From Ecdyonurus torrentis (Eukaryota; Arthropoda; Insecta; Ephemeroptera; Heptageniidae), in NCBI GenBank assembly GCA_949318235.1, contig OX439130.1, forward strand, positions 43,351,040 through 43,415,039: a DNA stretch of 64,000 nucleotides, given 5' to 3'. The notes below the pieces were generated by a model. That model was not told the origin of the DNA and did no database searches. It saw only the letters and a list, made by a program, of their open reading frames with translations. Position numbers and translations under genes: made by a program. Positions 15,244-29,110 of this stretch are shown piece by piece (position 1 is the first letter of the stretch; every line of letters begins with the position of its first letter).

Positions 15244-16426
15244 CTAAATTTTCAACAACATTTTACACCGATGAAAGATGAATAAAACCATATAGCTGTG
15301 TCTTGAATATTTATTTTTTCTAAGCAGTTTACATTATTATATAGCAAAGAAATTCTGCACGTATCAAATCCTAAACTATATATAAATATTGTATTGTATA
15401 ATTTTTTAAGTTTTTGACTCTTATAGAAATTGGTTCTGCTCCATCATAGGATTATCATCTTGTAAAATTTTACTGTCAACTTACAGCTTTGGTCAAAAAC
15501 CAACACGTGAAATATATTTTTCTTTGTCAATTTTTCTTATATATGGAAGGATTATTAAAACTTCCTGGACTATTATTGTGGGAGGAAGTATCTGAATTGT
15601 ATATAAAGAATCACAAAAACCTAATAAATAAAAGGAACCAAAGTTTATATATATAATATTTTGCTTTCATTTTACGTATGTTCGCGTGGCTCTTCAAATA
15701 TATATATAAATATAAAAGTATTTGAAATGACCTTATATACCCGCACCTTCCTATACATTTCCGAGCCTTTTGTAAATTTTTCAAAACATTATAACACAAC
15801 ATGTATTGGTATGTAGTATACCATTATGGGAGAGTGACAGTAGCGTAGCAACTGTCCAACAAAATTCTATTGTAATGTTTTTTTTTTTTTTTTTTTTTTT
15901 ATGTATGAAAATAATGTTTGAAGTTACAGTATAAATATTGGCATGAATCAATGTTTACTCAATGACATAACAATAATTTGACAATAATAGCTTCTGCATG
16001 GAATACTTTTTCTATACATAATTTTGACAGGTTGTAATTCTTTATATTATTACGCTGTCAATTTTTATACAAAATTGTCAAATATAAAAACTTTTGAATT
16101 TATATATAACCCATATAAACCTTGTATAATAACAATAATCACAATGAAGTTATTTATAATGTAATTATATATAGACATATTTTTATATAATGCATGTATT
16201 GTAAACTATTCGTACATTTAAATTTTAAATTTAAATTTTTTATATAAATAATTATTTTACACAATTTGATGTCTTTATATATATGTATAATTATTATACT
16301 CGTTTTTTATTCAATATTTCCAAACAAGTGATGGATTGTATACTGAATAAGTGACGATGCTATATTTAAATAAATTTTAAGTGTCCTAAATTTTTTATTT
16401 TAGTGAATGATGATAAAATATTGTCC

Positions 16427-16429
<3 letters not shown>

Positions 16430-16486
<57 letters not shown>
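16430..16486. repeat. (GA)n microsatellite bordering a GC-richer island
   Basis: About 28 uninterrupted GA units immediately before the island at 16487-16760. Confidence 0.97.
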
Positions 16487-16490
<4 letters not shown>

Positions 16491-16760
16491 CATCGAAGCA
16501 AAGATAACCAAGTCAAGTAATCCTGCGAATAATTTGATTTTTTCCAGGCGAGTACTCGAGAAGAAGCTGAGCGCGCGGGAAAGACGGCAGCTGCTAATTA
16601 CTGGGCTCGACTTTGCTAATTGTCACTCCGTCTGTTGATTCAGGACCCTCACAGTCAAGCTACAGAGAAATGTGGGTAACTCAGCTCGCTTAATCAGTCT
16701 TAGCACACACCATACTATGTAATGCTCGAGCAGTCAAAATTCATGCCATCTCAATATTTT
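16487..16760. promoter_or_regulatory. GC-richer noncoding island, enhancer candidate
   Basis: This patch contains GAGCGCGCGGGAAAG, an E-box (CAGCTG) followed by CTAATTACTG and a second CTAATTG, i.e. homeodomain-type TAATT cores close to an E-box. No long open frame crosses it. The composition break and motif cluster resemble a conserved noncoding element. This is an inference without alignment. Confidence 0.28.
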
Positions 16761-17269
16761 CTCTCGGATCGTCATTTGTTATACCGTCTATCTCTTATAA
16801 TTTAAATAAACTTATTTCAAGTCATTTATTTTTCTCGATTTTTTTTTTCACCAATTGATTTAAAAATGTTAAGAATTAGGGTGAATAAATACATTTTACA
16901 TAGCACTGTTCTTTACTGCCTTACTTTCGTTGAACAATATTTATACATATTGATTTGTGTATTTTTTGCGTTTTATTTTGAATTGCTATATGTGTATATA
17001 ATACATAAATAATATATATATAATATATAATATTAATATTAATATATAATACACTATAATATACATTATAGTTTTTTCCTTCTAATTTTTATCTATATAA
17101 TCGTGCATCATAAATCATAAATATTTTATACATTTTGTAAATTGGGTCTAAAATTTTTTTGTATATTTTTGTGTATTTGCAATCTGCGGAAGTTAGCTTT
17201 TTAAATTTGTCAAGTTCAACACTCAATAAATAAATTACGCAATTTATGCTGTATTTTCATTTTGTCATG

Positions 17270-17271
<2 letters not shown>

Positions 17272-17362
<91 letters not shown>
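17272..17362. repeat. (TA)n microsatellite
   Basis: About 45 uninterrupted TA units. Confidence 0.97.
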
Positions 17363-17363
<1 letters not shown>

Positions 17364-17959
17364 CATGAAATGTTGCAAACTTATAAAATGGCATAAATAA
17401 TTATCATAATAATTGTACTATTTAATCTCTCATTTAATATGCAAAACATAATATAAATGATGTGATTTTGAATATGTTGATTTAAAGGGGTAAAATTGAC
17501 TGACTATTTATTTTTATTTGATATATTAAGATTAGATTTATAATATATTTCCATGCATAACAATATAGAATTTAGTTTTCCAATGGCTATACTTTTTTAC
17601 GTTATAATGTAATATAATAAATTTAAAATTAAAAAAATAAAAATTCATATTTAAATATAATCTAATCAATAGAAATCAGCTACGAAGTCAGTTTTTATTG
17701 CTTATTCATCACAATAAACGTTCTCCTTTGTTGCTTATTGAGATTTGAATAAAGTAAATTAGGAACAAAAAAATGGTATCTTTATTTATAATACGTATAC
17801 AGTATAAATCAATATAATAAAATCATCAAGTTAGAGCTCTTCTTTAATTTCTTTATAGATAATATTTTTTCTTCTTCAAGAAATAGATCTTAAAAAAATA
17901 TTAAAAAAAAAAAAAAAAAAAAAAGTTATAAGATACCTCAAGCAAATATTTTAATTTAA

Positions 17960-18200
17960 GATTTTTACAAATAAAGCTTTTTCTTCTTTCTTGTAGATAT
18001 AAAGAGTAAACAAAATGGAGACCCTGCTTGCCTACACGGCCAAGTATTACAAAAAGATCGCTTGCTATTTCTTGGGACGCATGCGTCTCTATATTATATG
18101 AAGCTAAAGAGACAGACATGCCAGCAAGAGCAAGAACATCGACCAGAAATTTGTTCTTGCTCTCTCAGCGCCGCTCGCGGCAACTCGCTCCATCACTACA
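17960..18200. other. GC-richer patch, identity unknown
   Basis: A patch with higher GC than its surroundings (for example CAGCGCCGCTCGCGGCAACT near 18165-18185) and short open frames on both strands (72 aa minus, 69 aa plus). Neither frame has recognisable domains and both run into AT-rich sequence. It could be a lone 5' exon, a pseudogene scrap or a regulatory island. Confidence 0.2.
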
Positions 18201-18597
18201 AAATATTATTAAAAAATTATATAACATTTCTATATAATTAACTCAAAAAACATATTTATTTTATAGTATATAATAATTTACTCAATTTAATTTTATTCAA
18301 ACCTTCACTCCATAACGCTTGTCATTTCAGAATAAGATTGATAACAATATGACCTTAAATTTCTATAAGAATTAATTAATATTATTATGATCAATTAGTT
18401 AATTGGAATGAAGAAGAAACAAAAATAATGTCTGTCTTATTGAAAATTTCAGATAGGTATGTATATATTTTCTTAGAAACTTAAGAATTTCTTGCCTGGA
18501 ATTATATAACCCAAGTTCAATTTTTTGCACCATCATACAATTATTATTATATTTTAAAGCTTTTTGCATTTAATGTAACCTTTTTGCGGCTATTTAT

Positions 18598-18731
18598 AGT
18601 GCATTCACCTATAACCCATAGTAATTGATTTTTTAATTGCAAAATTTTGCGCAGCAAATTGTTAAATAGCATTGTTTTAAATGGAAATAATTATTTTGCT
18701 TCGCAAAGTTAAAAAAAAATGTGAATGCACT
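18598..18731. mobile_element. Small MITE-like element
   Basis: AGTGCATTCAC at the left end is repeated inverted as GTGAATGCACT at the right end, enclosing 112 bp of noncoding AT-rich DNA. The size and exact 11-bp terminal inverted repeats fit a nonautonomous DNA transposon. No superfamily is assigned. Confidence 0.5.
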
Positions 18732-20140
18732 TTTACGCGCACTACTGATTTAATTTTAATACAACAAGGAAGTGATATGATTATTATTATTTAACTTAAC
18801 AAGTTGTTGTTGTTCTGTTTCAATATTTTTGATATATATGAGTGTGGTTTCACTTTGTTTTGTCTCTATTTTGCATTTGTAGTGCTGTTCATTCCTTGAT
18901 TGTTATTAAGTGTCTTATTTTTACATCTCCCAGATAATTTTTTAGCATCAAATTTACGCTTCTAGAAATTACATATGCACCATGAGAGTCTAATACATAT
19001 AGGTTTATGAAATTTAAATTATAATGCAATTTAATTTAATTTTTACTTTTATAATCAATATTTGCTTTAAGTTATATAATAAAATCTAATAAATAATATT
19101 TATTTGAAAGTTTAATTTATTTTATTAGCGCGTTTTGTTGTTGGTTTATTTTCCGTTGTGTGTTGTGTATGTATATATATATATATATATATATAATATA
19201 CATATATACAAACTGGATCTACTCTCTCCTGTACGTTATATACCTATATGCATGTATAAAAGCTGGAGAGAATTCCATAATAATGTACATACAATAATAA
19301 TAAAATATATATATATATATATACATATTCTCGCTTTTGCATGCGGCAGTTATATATAGAACGAATGAACTATGATATAAAATATAACATGGGGGTGAGT
19401 GGATGAGTGATTTGTAGTTTGTTTACCCTTTTTATTACTCGGCAACAATGCATATAGAGCAAGCGGGTGCTACCACCCTCTCTCGGGGGTTTGATGGAAG
19501 GATGTAGGGAATGGGGGAGAGTTCGAAACAACTCTCATCAATAACTGGGACCAGTTTGTTTACTTTATACACATCGGACCCCGCAAGGGACTTTTTCTTT
19601 TTTTATCTATCGGGAATTTTTTTTCATAAAGTGATCAATAAAAAAATGTTCCTTTTTTCCTATACTTCTTATCTTATACTCTTAAATATATACATGCAGT
19701 CAACTTTTTTAGTTGATTTTTTTTTTATATATATTTTTTTAGATATTCTATCAAGAAGTTACATCCGCATACAATAAAATTCCAACGCTAAAAATCATTC
19801 TTATAATATAACGTCTCAATATTGACAATTTTGTTGACTGAAAGAAGAAGAAGAAGCAAAATTTGTTTACAGATACTTCTTTTATAATATAATATCAATT
19901 TCTTTTTCTTTTTTCCTTTTGCTTTCTTTCTTTCTTTTTCTTTTCTTTTTTTTTTTTTTTTTGTTTATTGTAGGTAAACAAAGAAAAAAAAATAATTTAT
20001 TACTATATGTTGAAGAGAGCTAAAGTATATAAAAAAATTAGTTTACATAATTCAATATTGCTTTTAGGTAAGCTTAACACGATTTGTAAAGTGTAAATTC
20101 AGTTGATATAATGTAAGCCAGACGCAAACACCTAGCGGCT

Positions 20141-20204
<64 letters not shown>
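20141..20204. repeat. (GA)n microsatellite
   Basis: About 31 GA units with one GAAAG interruption near the start. GC-richer sequence borders it on both sides (CACCTAGCGGCT before, ACGCGATC after). Confidence 0.95.
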
Positions 20205-20205
<1 letters not shown>

Positions 20206-22179
20206 GCGATCAAAAAGATCCCAAACCAAACAGCTCAAGGAAAAACAAACGTCGTTTACTGCAAGAGAGATGCAAGAACCGCGAGCTGACGTTTACTACC
20301 ACATAACTGAAGCTTTATGAGCCCTCAATTCTTTACGTTAATACACTTTACTATATATATATAAAGAGCCTTCTTTCTTCTTCTTCTTTATTTAATTCAA
20401 TATTTATCATCTCTTCTAACCTGCCTCAAGATATCACATGCAGTTATTAATCTAATAACTTTTAATAAAAGAAGTTATAATAAAAAAGTGTATGAATTGT
20501 ATATTAATGCTTTATTATAATTGCAAAACTAAAACACCTTTTATATTCCGATACTGCATCTTTTGTATTATAAAGCATGAATATGACTGATATATACGTA
20601 ATTGGGATTGATGCAATAAAGCAACACAAAAAAAAAAAAATAAAAATAACAAGAACTTATAACTCTATATATTATACAAATTTTAGTAAGTAATTTTGTA
20701 ATATATTATTTTTGTTGTAGACAATGATCACTCCGCTATAGCAATTATAAATACAAAGTGGTGTAAGTGACAAAAACGCAGAGCAATTAAACAAATTAGT
20801 TGTTTCTCTTTTTTAATGTGGTAAGGGGGGAACACCATCAAATTATCAAATTGTTTAATATTTTTTACTGTATTTAAATTGAATAGAACAAAATTATACA
20901 AAATTGAAATAATATATATCTGTATGTATAATGAAGAATGCCTTTTTTTTTTAGGTGTATGTAATTTAAATTTAACGTGAAAAATAAAGTATTAAAATAT
21001 TCCATTACAATTGGAAAAAAAAAAAAAAGCTAAACGTATTTCCAATTCAAACAGTAGCTGCTGCTATTGATAATTTAAATAATACTCTCTCTGTGAAGAG
21101 AAAGAAATTATACCCAAAACAAATAAAATAATAAATTTAAAATTTCCCTTTTTTCAATCAAAGTTTGATCAATATTTAATTGATAATTGCAAAGTACATA
21201 GTGGTATCAATATCAATCGTATATAATTCATTGCTTTGGCCCTGATAATAATGATGAATTTACTACGTGTACGTGCGGGCATCACAACAGAGCCACAAGG
21301 TGCGGTCTGATCAATCTCTTTGCCAAGTATAATTTAACGCAAATTTGGTGTCATTAAAAAAATTAATGGAAAATAATAATGAAATCAATTAACCTTTTTT
21401 GAAGCATAATATTTGGTATACCACCACAACGTATTTCCCCACAAAAAAAAATTTTAATTCCATATCCTTATGTAAACTTTATAATCTTTATATTAATTAT
21501 AAAATTAAAATAAAAAAATATCATTATCAAAATATGATTAATTGAAGTACCCTTATTGTTATAGAAAAGTATGAATATAAATTTGTCAATTATGTAATTT
21601 AACTCTTATATATATATATTTAAACAAAAAAGTAAAATTTATTTCTTTGTACTCATAGATTAGCAAATTTAAACCTTAATTATTATATAATTCACTACAA
21701 GCAATTAAAAACAATTAAAGATTTATAAATATTTGTACTATATGAAAAATTTTCTGCAACATATTGTTGAAAACATATTATGAATAACAATATTGTCAAT
21801 GTCCGTGCTTGATTCATGAGATCAAGATGGATAATTATAATGTAAGTATATAAAAATAACCTCTATTATAATAATATATAATTTTTTATTTGTAATTATA
21901 TTATGTATATATGATGTATTATAATACTATATATATATGTATTTAAAATTGTATACTAAAGTTTAGGTTAAGGTTGTATATTCAGTTTTCAAGCTCTCTA
22001 ATTTATTAGTCGTTATAAGTTGTAAATTATATGCAATCATTAGATACGTATGTATATATGTCAAATTTATAAGACATGAAATTGTTATTTATTTTTTTGT
22101 TATTATATTAATGATAACATCAGCATAAGAAGATCCTAAATAACTTTATACTGTGAGTATAAATTTCGAAAATAGCCCA

Positions 22180-22350
22180 ATGCGGCCCTGAGTTCACATT
22201 GTTGTACTGTATACGTGCTATAGAAGACGAGAGAGGGCGGGGTGGGGTTATCACTACCACCCAGCCATAGCCAACCTCATCATGTGACAGCCGAGTGATG
22301 GATGACCACAGTAAACTTTGCGTGATGCATCATACACCACATCACATCAT
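22180..22350. promoter_or_regulatory. GC-richer island with GC-box-like motif
   Basis: Contains GGGCGGGGTGGGG, a Sp1/KLF-type GC box, and CATGTGACAGCC inside an otherwise AT-rich region, without a long open frame. Offered only as a regulatory candidate. Confidence 0.25.
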
Positions 22351-24350
22351 TGCTATAGGCTTAATTGAAATGTGCACTTGATAAGCACAAGAGCAAGTTA
22401 TATTTTTTATATAAATATATTTCATAATATTGTCACAAACAGACCCAATAAAACATATTTTATAATATGATACGTTCACATGGTGCAATATTTTTAATAT
22501 GCAATAAATTTGATTGCATGCAATTTCCAGTTAAAACCATGGTCATGATGCAATCAAATTATCACACAAAGCAATATTACTCCTTATAAACAAGTTATTA
22601 GGTTGTTTTTATAGAAAATGTTGTAAAATAACTTGCAAAATAATCATTTAACCATATTCATCATCATCATCATCATCCCTTCAGAAAAATAGGAGTAATG
22701 CCACTTTGTTCCGGAACCTCCTTAAAAAGATATTTATTCAATTTCGCTGATCCCAATTCAAACATTGACGATACTGATGTGATGAAGCATACTGATATAC
22801 GTTAAAATTTACGTTTCTTTTCTTTGACTAAACTATTATTAATATTATGTTCTCTTTTTTTAATTAATTAAAAAAAATGATAAGTATTGTTTCAATTCTA
22901 TTATTATTATTTTATTTTGTTTAACAGAATCTCTTATTCAACTAATTTCAAAGTTTATTTTAATTATTACATGTAATTATTGTTTATAAATTGTAAGTAT
23001 GAATAGAACATTAAGCCCAACGCTTATTGTAAGATTTTAATTCTTAAATGAAATGACGTTCAGAGTTCACAAGCTCATTTTTAGGATATTTCAGAGGCAA
23101 ATTGAAATTAAATTGATGCCTTATCACACGTTGGTGAGTTTATTCTGTTGTATGGCATAGAACTCATTTTCAACTTTTTTCCCCTTCTTATATCTCCAGC
23201 TATGCCAATTAAAGCAAGTCTTAGACTTTTGGAATAAAAGCTTTTTTTTTTTAAAGAATAATTTTACTTGTTTATACATATCATTATAATATTACATTGT
23301 CATATAATATAGAATTAAATTATATTTAATACACTAAAATATATGAGCCATGTTTCAAGTTTTTCTAACATATATAAAATAACTTATTGTTTCAATATCA
23401 TGGTCAGAAAACTTCAATCCTATTTCCTTTTGCATCAAAATAAATTACCCTGCATCTTATCTCTGCTATTAAATCCTCTCTCACATAATATCATGATAAA
23501 AAAATATACTATTTTGATGTAAGCTTTAAAAATAATGTGTGTTTGTGTGTTATATGTAATTAATTTAATAATAGATTACATGTATAGTATTTAATCTTAA
23601 CTCTCCATATTCTCTCGTCGCTTATATGCACATTTTTTTATATATATGTTATCTAGATAATGAATAATAAAACCATATAAGCATATTATATATACGTATA
23701 CATACATATAGAGTATGTATATGTGTGGTAACTTTACATTTAGTTCTCATTACAATCTAGGGTCGTATACTCAATATGTAATCGATATACCGTGGTGTTA
23801 TCACCCATTACACAGTCTCCCTCGTCCCATACCCCCTTTTTGTTATATTCTATATAAGCTGGGGATAAAAACAGTACTTCAGTATCGCTGCAGGGAGTAA
23901 GGGGTATAAATGCTTGTTGCGATATATATATATTACGTGCGTGCCTTTTGTATATAAGCGGGGGTGTAGTGAGATAGAAAGAATAATTTGGTCGCATTTG
24001 ACCATCATGAATATTAGATGAGACAGTTTAAGTGTATACGATATATAGTTTTTTTTAATGAAAGAAAAAAATACACGCAATTTAATCATGTTTCATTCAA
24101 GTTCATATATTTTTTTTATTTGATTTTGAGCTATTTTTATGGATTTGTCAATACTAATGTGTAACTAATCTTTTAAAAATGTGCTTAAAATGTAATTCAT
24201 TTTATAGATATAAAAAATGATGTATAAATAATTAAATATAATGCTTTTTATTATATAAATAATAAAAAATATGGGGCATAATATATTATCGTTAATTTTT
24301 TATAGCTTGAATAAGAAAATAATTTAAAATTCAGAACTATGTATAACCTT

Positions 24351-24353
<3 letters not shown>

Positions 24354-24420
<67 letters not shown>

Positions 24421-24431
24421 CTCTCTCTCTC
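24354..24431. repeat. (CT)n microsatellite
   Basis: About 32 CT units, then a short CATT interruption and five more CT units. Confidence 0.97.
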
Positions 24432-24505
24432 ATTCTAATAGTAGATTACTGAAAATAATAAGGAAAAGAATTCAGAATTTTACTAAACAAAAACGTGACT
24501 GATAT

Positions 24506-24619
24506 TAGTGTTGTTCGCAAACCCTGTTCTCTTGCACCAAAAAATGCGAATTCCATTTGAATATGCAAAGTTGATCGTCATTTTAGGAGCAGAGAACAGA
24601 GGGGTTACGAACAGCATTA
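24506..24619. mobile_element. hAT-like MITE, about 114 bp
   Basis: The left end TAGTGTTGTTCGCAAACC, with CTGTTCTC following, is matched inverted by GAGAACAG and GGGGTTACGAACAGCATTA on the right. The TAGTGTTGT start resembles hAT-superfamily termini and recurs in the element at 37000-37327. No clear 8-bp target duplication is seen, so the superfamily call is tentative. Confidence 0.55.
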
Positions 24620-24770
24620 TTGTTACAGTTTATTATTATTATTATTTTTAAATTGAAGAGCCATTTTTTTCCCGTTTTTACAAAATATATTGGTTCCTAT
24701 ATATTATAACAGTTAAGTCTTTTGATATAATTAAAAATTAAATTACAAATTGCAAGTTTTATCAAGACCA

Positions 24771-25100
24771 CATAAAACAACATGTACTTTTTAATGAATA
24801 AACACAAAATGGGATCTTCAAAACTGATGACAATTTTTACCAGAATGTTAATGTAGCCCCACGAGAGAGCGTGAAATTACTGCAAAGTATATGCAATTTG
24901 CGTGAAAATTCATGTTTATGGCGTCAGAAACATGCAAAAGTTAGTATGAAAATGTTGTGCGGGTTGCATAAATTGAATTTTCTGATCACTGCTACGGGGC
25001 TACTCTTGGGTTTTGAGACAAACTAAAGTTATTTATGAAAGTCTCATCAAGTGTTTTGTGATATAAATGCTTATATTTTTCTCTGGTCTATTCCTTTGAA
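24771..25100 (+). mobile_element. Dispersed repeat family, copy 1
   Basis: About 300 bp match a second copy at 43740-44058 in the same orientation. Shared blocks include CACAAAATGGGATCT, TGTTGTGCGGGTTGCATAAA, TTCTGATCACTGCTACGG and CATCAAGTGTTTTGTGAT. The ends of this copy are eroded, whereas copy 2 keeps terminal inverted repeats. It is probably a nonautonomous DNA transposon. Confidence 0.75.
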
Positions 25101-26374
25101 CAATAGGTAGAGATATATAAATAAAAAAATCACGACATGATATTCTTAAATTAATTTTTATTTCAATTTATATAACAAAACTATATTTATTCTATAAACA
25201 ACAATTATTTATCTTAATTAAACAAAAACTTTCACCCTTTATGATATTTCAAAATTATATATTCTCGATTATATAAAGTTTTATTTTAATCTGTAAATCA
25301 AGTAGATGTAAATTATTAAATACTGTTGCGTGTTTATAAGAAAAAAAATATTTAGTATACAAGGCGTAAATATAAGTTATAATATGTAACATATGTTTGG
25401 GCAGATGGTGACTTAGTGAGTGAGCGTGCATAGCTCTATCACTTCACACCCTCTACCTGCCTGCCTGACTGACTGCACTGGTGAGGATAGGAATTGTTGC
25501 TGATTTATTAATGAATGACGTACGTCACTCAATTAAACATGACAACCAAACATAAAAAACCAAACAAGAAAACTTTAACCCTATCACTCAAAATATTAGA
25601 ACAAGAAGAAAAATAAAACGTCTCATTAAATATGAAAATGTATACTAAAGATTTTTTTTATATAATATATACTTATAAATATTTTATAAACTTAACACGA
25701 AATTTCAAATTTAGACTACATTTTGTTATGAAATAATAATCACTCTTATATAGTTCAAATATATGGAAAATATTATAACGATTTTTTTTTTATTCATGAC
25801 AAGAAGATTTTAAAAGTTTTATTTTGTTATATATTATATATAAAAGAAAAATAATCATAATACTAAAACAAGATAAACTGCTTCTACAGAATAATAAAAT
25901 TACTTGAAATGATGTAAATTTATAATGAATACTGTTAACTTATACTTTTTCCATTTTCAACACTTTCTTTATAACACTGCAGTGTTAACTTCAATGTGCA
26001 CATGTGCATATTGAGTTATTACTGCAAAATTTTGAAAATTAATTTTTTAATATGTTATGGGGATAAAGATGCGTGAATATTTTCATTTTCAGACATGTAC
26101 ATTATAAACTGAATAACAGCCTCGCATAAATTAATGAATTTAATTCGAAAAGAAAAGAAAACGATGTGTAATATTCAAGTTCAAGTTTTTGTCCGACTTG
26201 TTGCCTACTTTGCAGGATATAAGAGCAAAATAAATAAACTCATACTTATAAATGATATTAGCAACTTATTATTCATTATAAAATATTTACAAAATTAAAT
26301 TAAAAATTTCTTAACTATTACATTTTCAGACACAAATTATATAACAAAATTTCAGAATTAATTATTAATGGGAT

Positions 26375-26393
26375 GGGGGGGGGGGGGGGGGGG
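26375..26393 (+). repeat. Oligo-G run (19 G)
   Basis: Nineteen consecutive G on the plus strand inside AT-rich DNA. It is capable of G-quadruplex formation and could also be length-variable in assembly. Confidence 0.9.
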
Positions 26394-26515
26394 AACAGGG
26401 AAAATATATAATATTGTGAAATATTTTTTTCTCTCCTAAACTAACATATTTGAAAAATAGCATTGAACTAGAATTAGTTAAATAATTATATTCATAGTTT
26501 GTAATTAAACCCCCT

Positions 26516-26720
26516 TAGGGTGTATAGCAGTAGCAAGTGTAATGAGTGTGTGACGCGAGTGAGCGAGCGAGTTGTATAATGGCGCACGGCGCGGCGGTGG
26601 AGTTGATTTGTTACCTCGCCACAAATATTGACATCAGTCAACGCCAACTCTATGCCTCATTAGTTGAATGTCCAATAATATATTATCAAGCCTCGTGTAC
26701 CTGAGGTGCATAATTATATA
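26516..26720. promoter_or_regulatory. CpG-containing island
   Basis: Contains GTGACGCGAGTGAGCGAGCGAG and GGCGCACGGCGCGGCGGTGG in parts, then ACATCAGTCAACGCCAACTC. CpG density is far above the surroundings and there is no long open frame. It could be a regulatory element or a first exon of an unseen gene. Confidence 0.27.
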
Positions 26721-27433
26721 CAATATAAACTTATTGCTATGAGCAGAAATAATAATAATAAAAGTTTATATTCAGTGATATGGTATATAATAATATGGTA
26801 CTCCTCTTAAATAATAAGTAAATATTTACAGGATTTTCAATGCTTTATTATAATTATAATATATTATAGTAGTTTCGCGCTCTGACAGTAAGCATATTGA
26901 ATTGAAACTTTTTTTTTTCCATTTTTATAAATAGATTAAATTATAATTTCATATTAAAACTTTATAGATATAGAGTAAACCACATTTATAGATTACTTGT
27001 AAGTTTGCAACAATAAAATTACATTTATTGAAATATTAGTACGTAAAAAAAAAAAAAAAAAATGTATATAAGTATAAAACACAATGCTGAAGTTTTCCGG
27101 TAAACTGCAAGAAAATTTCACAGTTAACTTTTCCACAGTAAAAAACTGTATCTGGAAAGTTAGAACTAATAATAGTTAAATAATAGTTAGTTATAATTTA
27201 TCATTAATGATCACAGAAGAGTTCTTAATTCAGTATTTATTTTTTTCTATAAATTCAACCGTGATCTATATACCACATGCATATTATGTAATAAGAAATC
27301 TCTACATTCAAAATCAGATCAAATTCATCCATCATGTAAAACTATCTTTAATCAAAACATACAGTCACATCACATTATACACAAAATTTAAAATATGTAT
27401 ATACAAGCATTCATATTCGGTTGAAGGGATGTT

Positions 27434-27549
<116 letters not shown>

Positions 27550-28403
27550 TATTTATATATATACACATTATAGTGTATGTATATATGATACCCTCATATT
27601 CTGCTTATATTTATTTTCAATAGCATATATGTCTAATAATTAGTAAAATATCAACTATATACATATTTAAACAAAACTAACGAGCATAAATATATTATTA
27701 TAATCAAAAAGTGAGGTGACAATGTTGTTTGTATATATTTGAAGTATATAATAATATTCTCTATGGAAAATTATTATGGGTTTTATATAATATTTATGAA
27801 TAATTTATTAATATAACATAATTAAAACATAATGGAATATAAATGTAATATTTACATGTAAACCATATTATCCAGTATAATATACTTTGAGTTTGCAGAA
27901 GAGATATAAAAAAATATTAAATATATACATAGTAATTAAATGTTATAAAATGACGTAAAATTAATTTACGTTGATTAAAAAAAATTATTATTATATTCAA
28001 ACATGTTTAATATAGTGTGTCGTTTATTCAAGTGTATAGTTATTTCAATATTATATAATAATTAATGCAACTATTTCATTATAAACGTTAAAGTATTTTT
28101 TTTAATATTAATAATAATATAATGCTTTCAAGTGTTCAAGTATGCTTTTAAGTATTTTTTTTATTGTTTGAATTATTTTACACATGAATTATAATTGTTT
28201 AGTGATTTAAGTTTTAAAAATATAATTTATTTATGTATTATTGAATATATAAAGCCAAAACATTTATTTAATTTGTATATTCATTTGTTTTTGTCACAAT
28301 TTTGTGATTCAGACTTGCAAAGATTTTATAATTCATTTAAAAATATCAGATTATCTTGTTTCTATTTTAAAAGATATTGATATTATATTTTTTGAATAGC
28401 TCT

Positions 28404-28482
28404 GCATATAGGTACTGTACATTATTTCTTAAATACTTAGAGGCTCTAAGTATTTAAGAAATAATGAACAGTACCTATATGC
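28404..28482. repeat. Near-perfect palindrome, 39-bp arms with 1-nt centre
   Basis: The left arm runs from GCATATAGGTACTGTACATT to ACTTAGAG. The right arm is its reverse complement, ending ACAGTACCTATATGC, with a single mismatch near the outer third (ACAT against ATGA). The centre is one G at 28443. A transcript would form a hairpin of about 39 bp. It could be a minimal foldback element, an inversion-duplication scar or a hairpin RNA source. Confidence 0.9.
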
Positions 28483-28829
28483 TTGATGATTTATAATTAT
28501 ATTCCCTGTAAGCGCAATCAACTAGACGTATATGAATTTAATTTTCAAAGCAATTCTAATAGTATTAAATTTTAATTAAAAATAAGAAACAAAAATGTTA
28601 AATTTATTTTTGAATTTTAAAACTAATTAGTTGAAAACTAAGTAATGGTAGAAATTGTGAAAATTTATACACATTTTTAATTACTTTCCAGTTCTACCTA
28701 CATAGAATAAACAGAAACTATTTAAAACAAAATAGTCGTATAATACATTATATAGTACATTATATGTAATTAAAAGATGTTAAGTATATAGACTAATTAA
28801 ATTATACGATATAAATTGAAAAAATACGT

Positions 28830-29110
28830 GGGAGCGTGCTGAGTTCGCGAGTCCCGCGGTCAAAAACGTGTGACGCGCGGCCGGAAGTGAGGTGAAATAC
28901 AATAATTATCCCCCTGAACAAAGGGCACCGCACAACGTGTGCCGTATGGATGGGTCAAATTGTAGCTAATTCTAATGCACAACATGCATGTGCAGGTGAA
29001 TATGACATACGCGTGCCGCCCACTACTCTTTTCTCTCTTCCCGCCTCATTTCATGTGATTCACCTTTCATGTTATATTATGAAGTTCCGGTAAGTGTTGA
29101 TGACGTCAAA
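28830..29110. promoter_or_regulatory. CpG-rich island with ETS-like and CRE motifs
   Basis: Contains GAGTCCCGCGGTC, ACGCGCGGCCGGAAGTGAGG (CCGGAAGTG is an ETS-type site) and, at 29101-29108, the palindrome TGACGTCA (CRE consensus). No long open frame is present. Of the islands in the window this one carries the clearest known factor motifs, but no gene start is visible next to it. Confidence 0.33.

Larger units (their letters stand above)
18732..24505. other. AT-rich noncoding stretch
   Basis: No gene is recognised. It contains short (TA)n runs near 19171-19193 and 19307-19322, a pyrimidine-rich stretch at 19905-19962, a (GA)n tract at 20141-20204, a GC-richer island at 22180-22350, a CATCATCATC run near 22660, and the (CT)n array at 24354-24431. 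Confidence 0.55.

Noticed and set aside
18028..18237. 69-aa plus-strand and 72-aa minus-strand overlapping frames
   Set aside because: Both are short and lack motifs. I could not decide a coding strand, so only the GC-richer patch is reported.
25972..25987. 16-bp perfect palindrome TAACACTGCAGTGTTA
   Set aside because: A palindrome of this length is expected about once by chance in a window of this size, and nothing else supports function.
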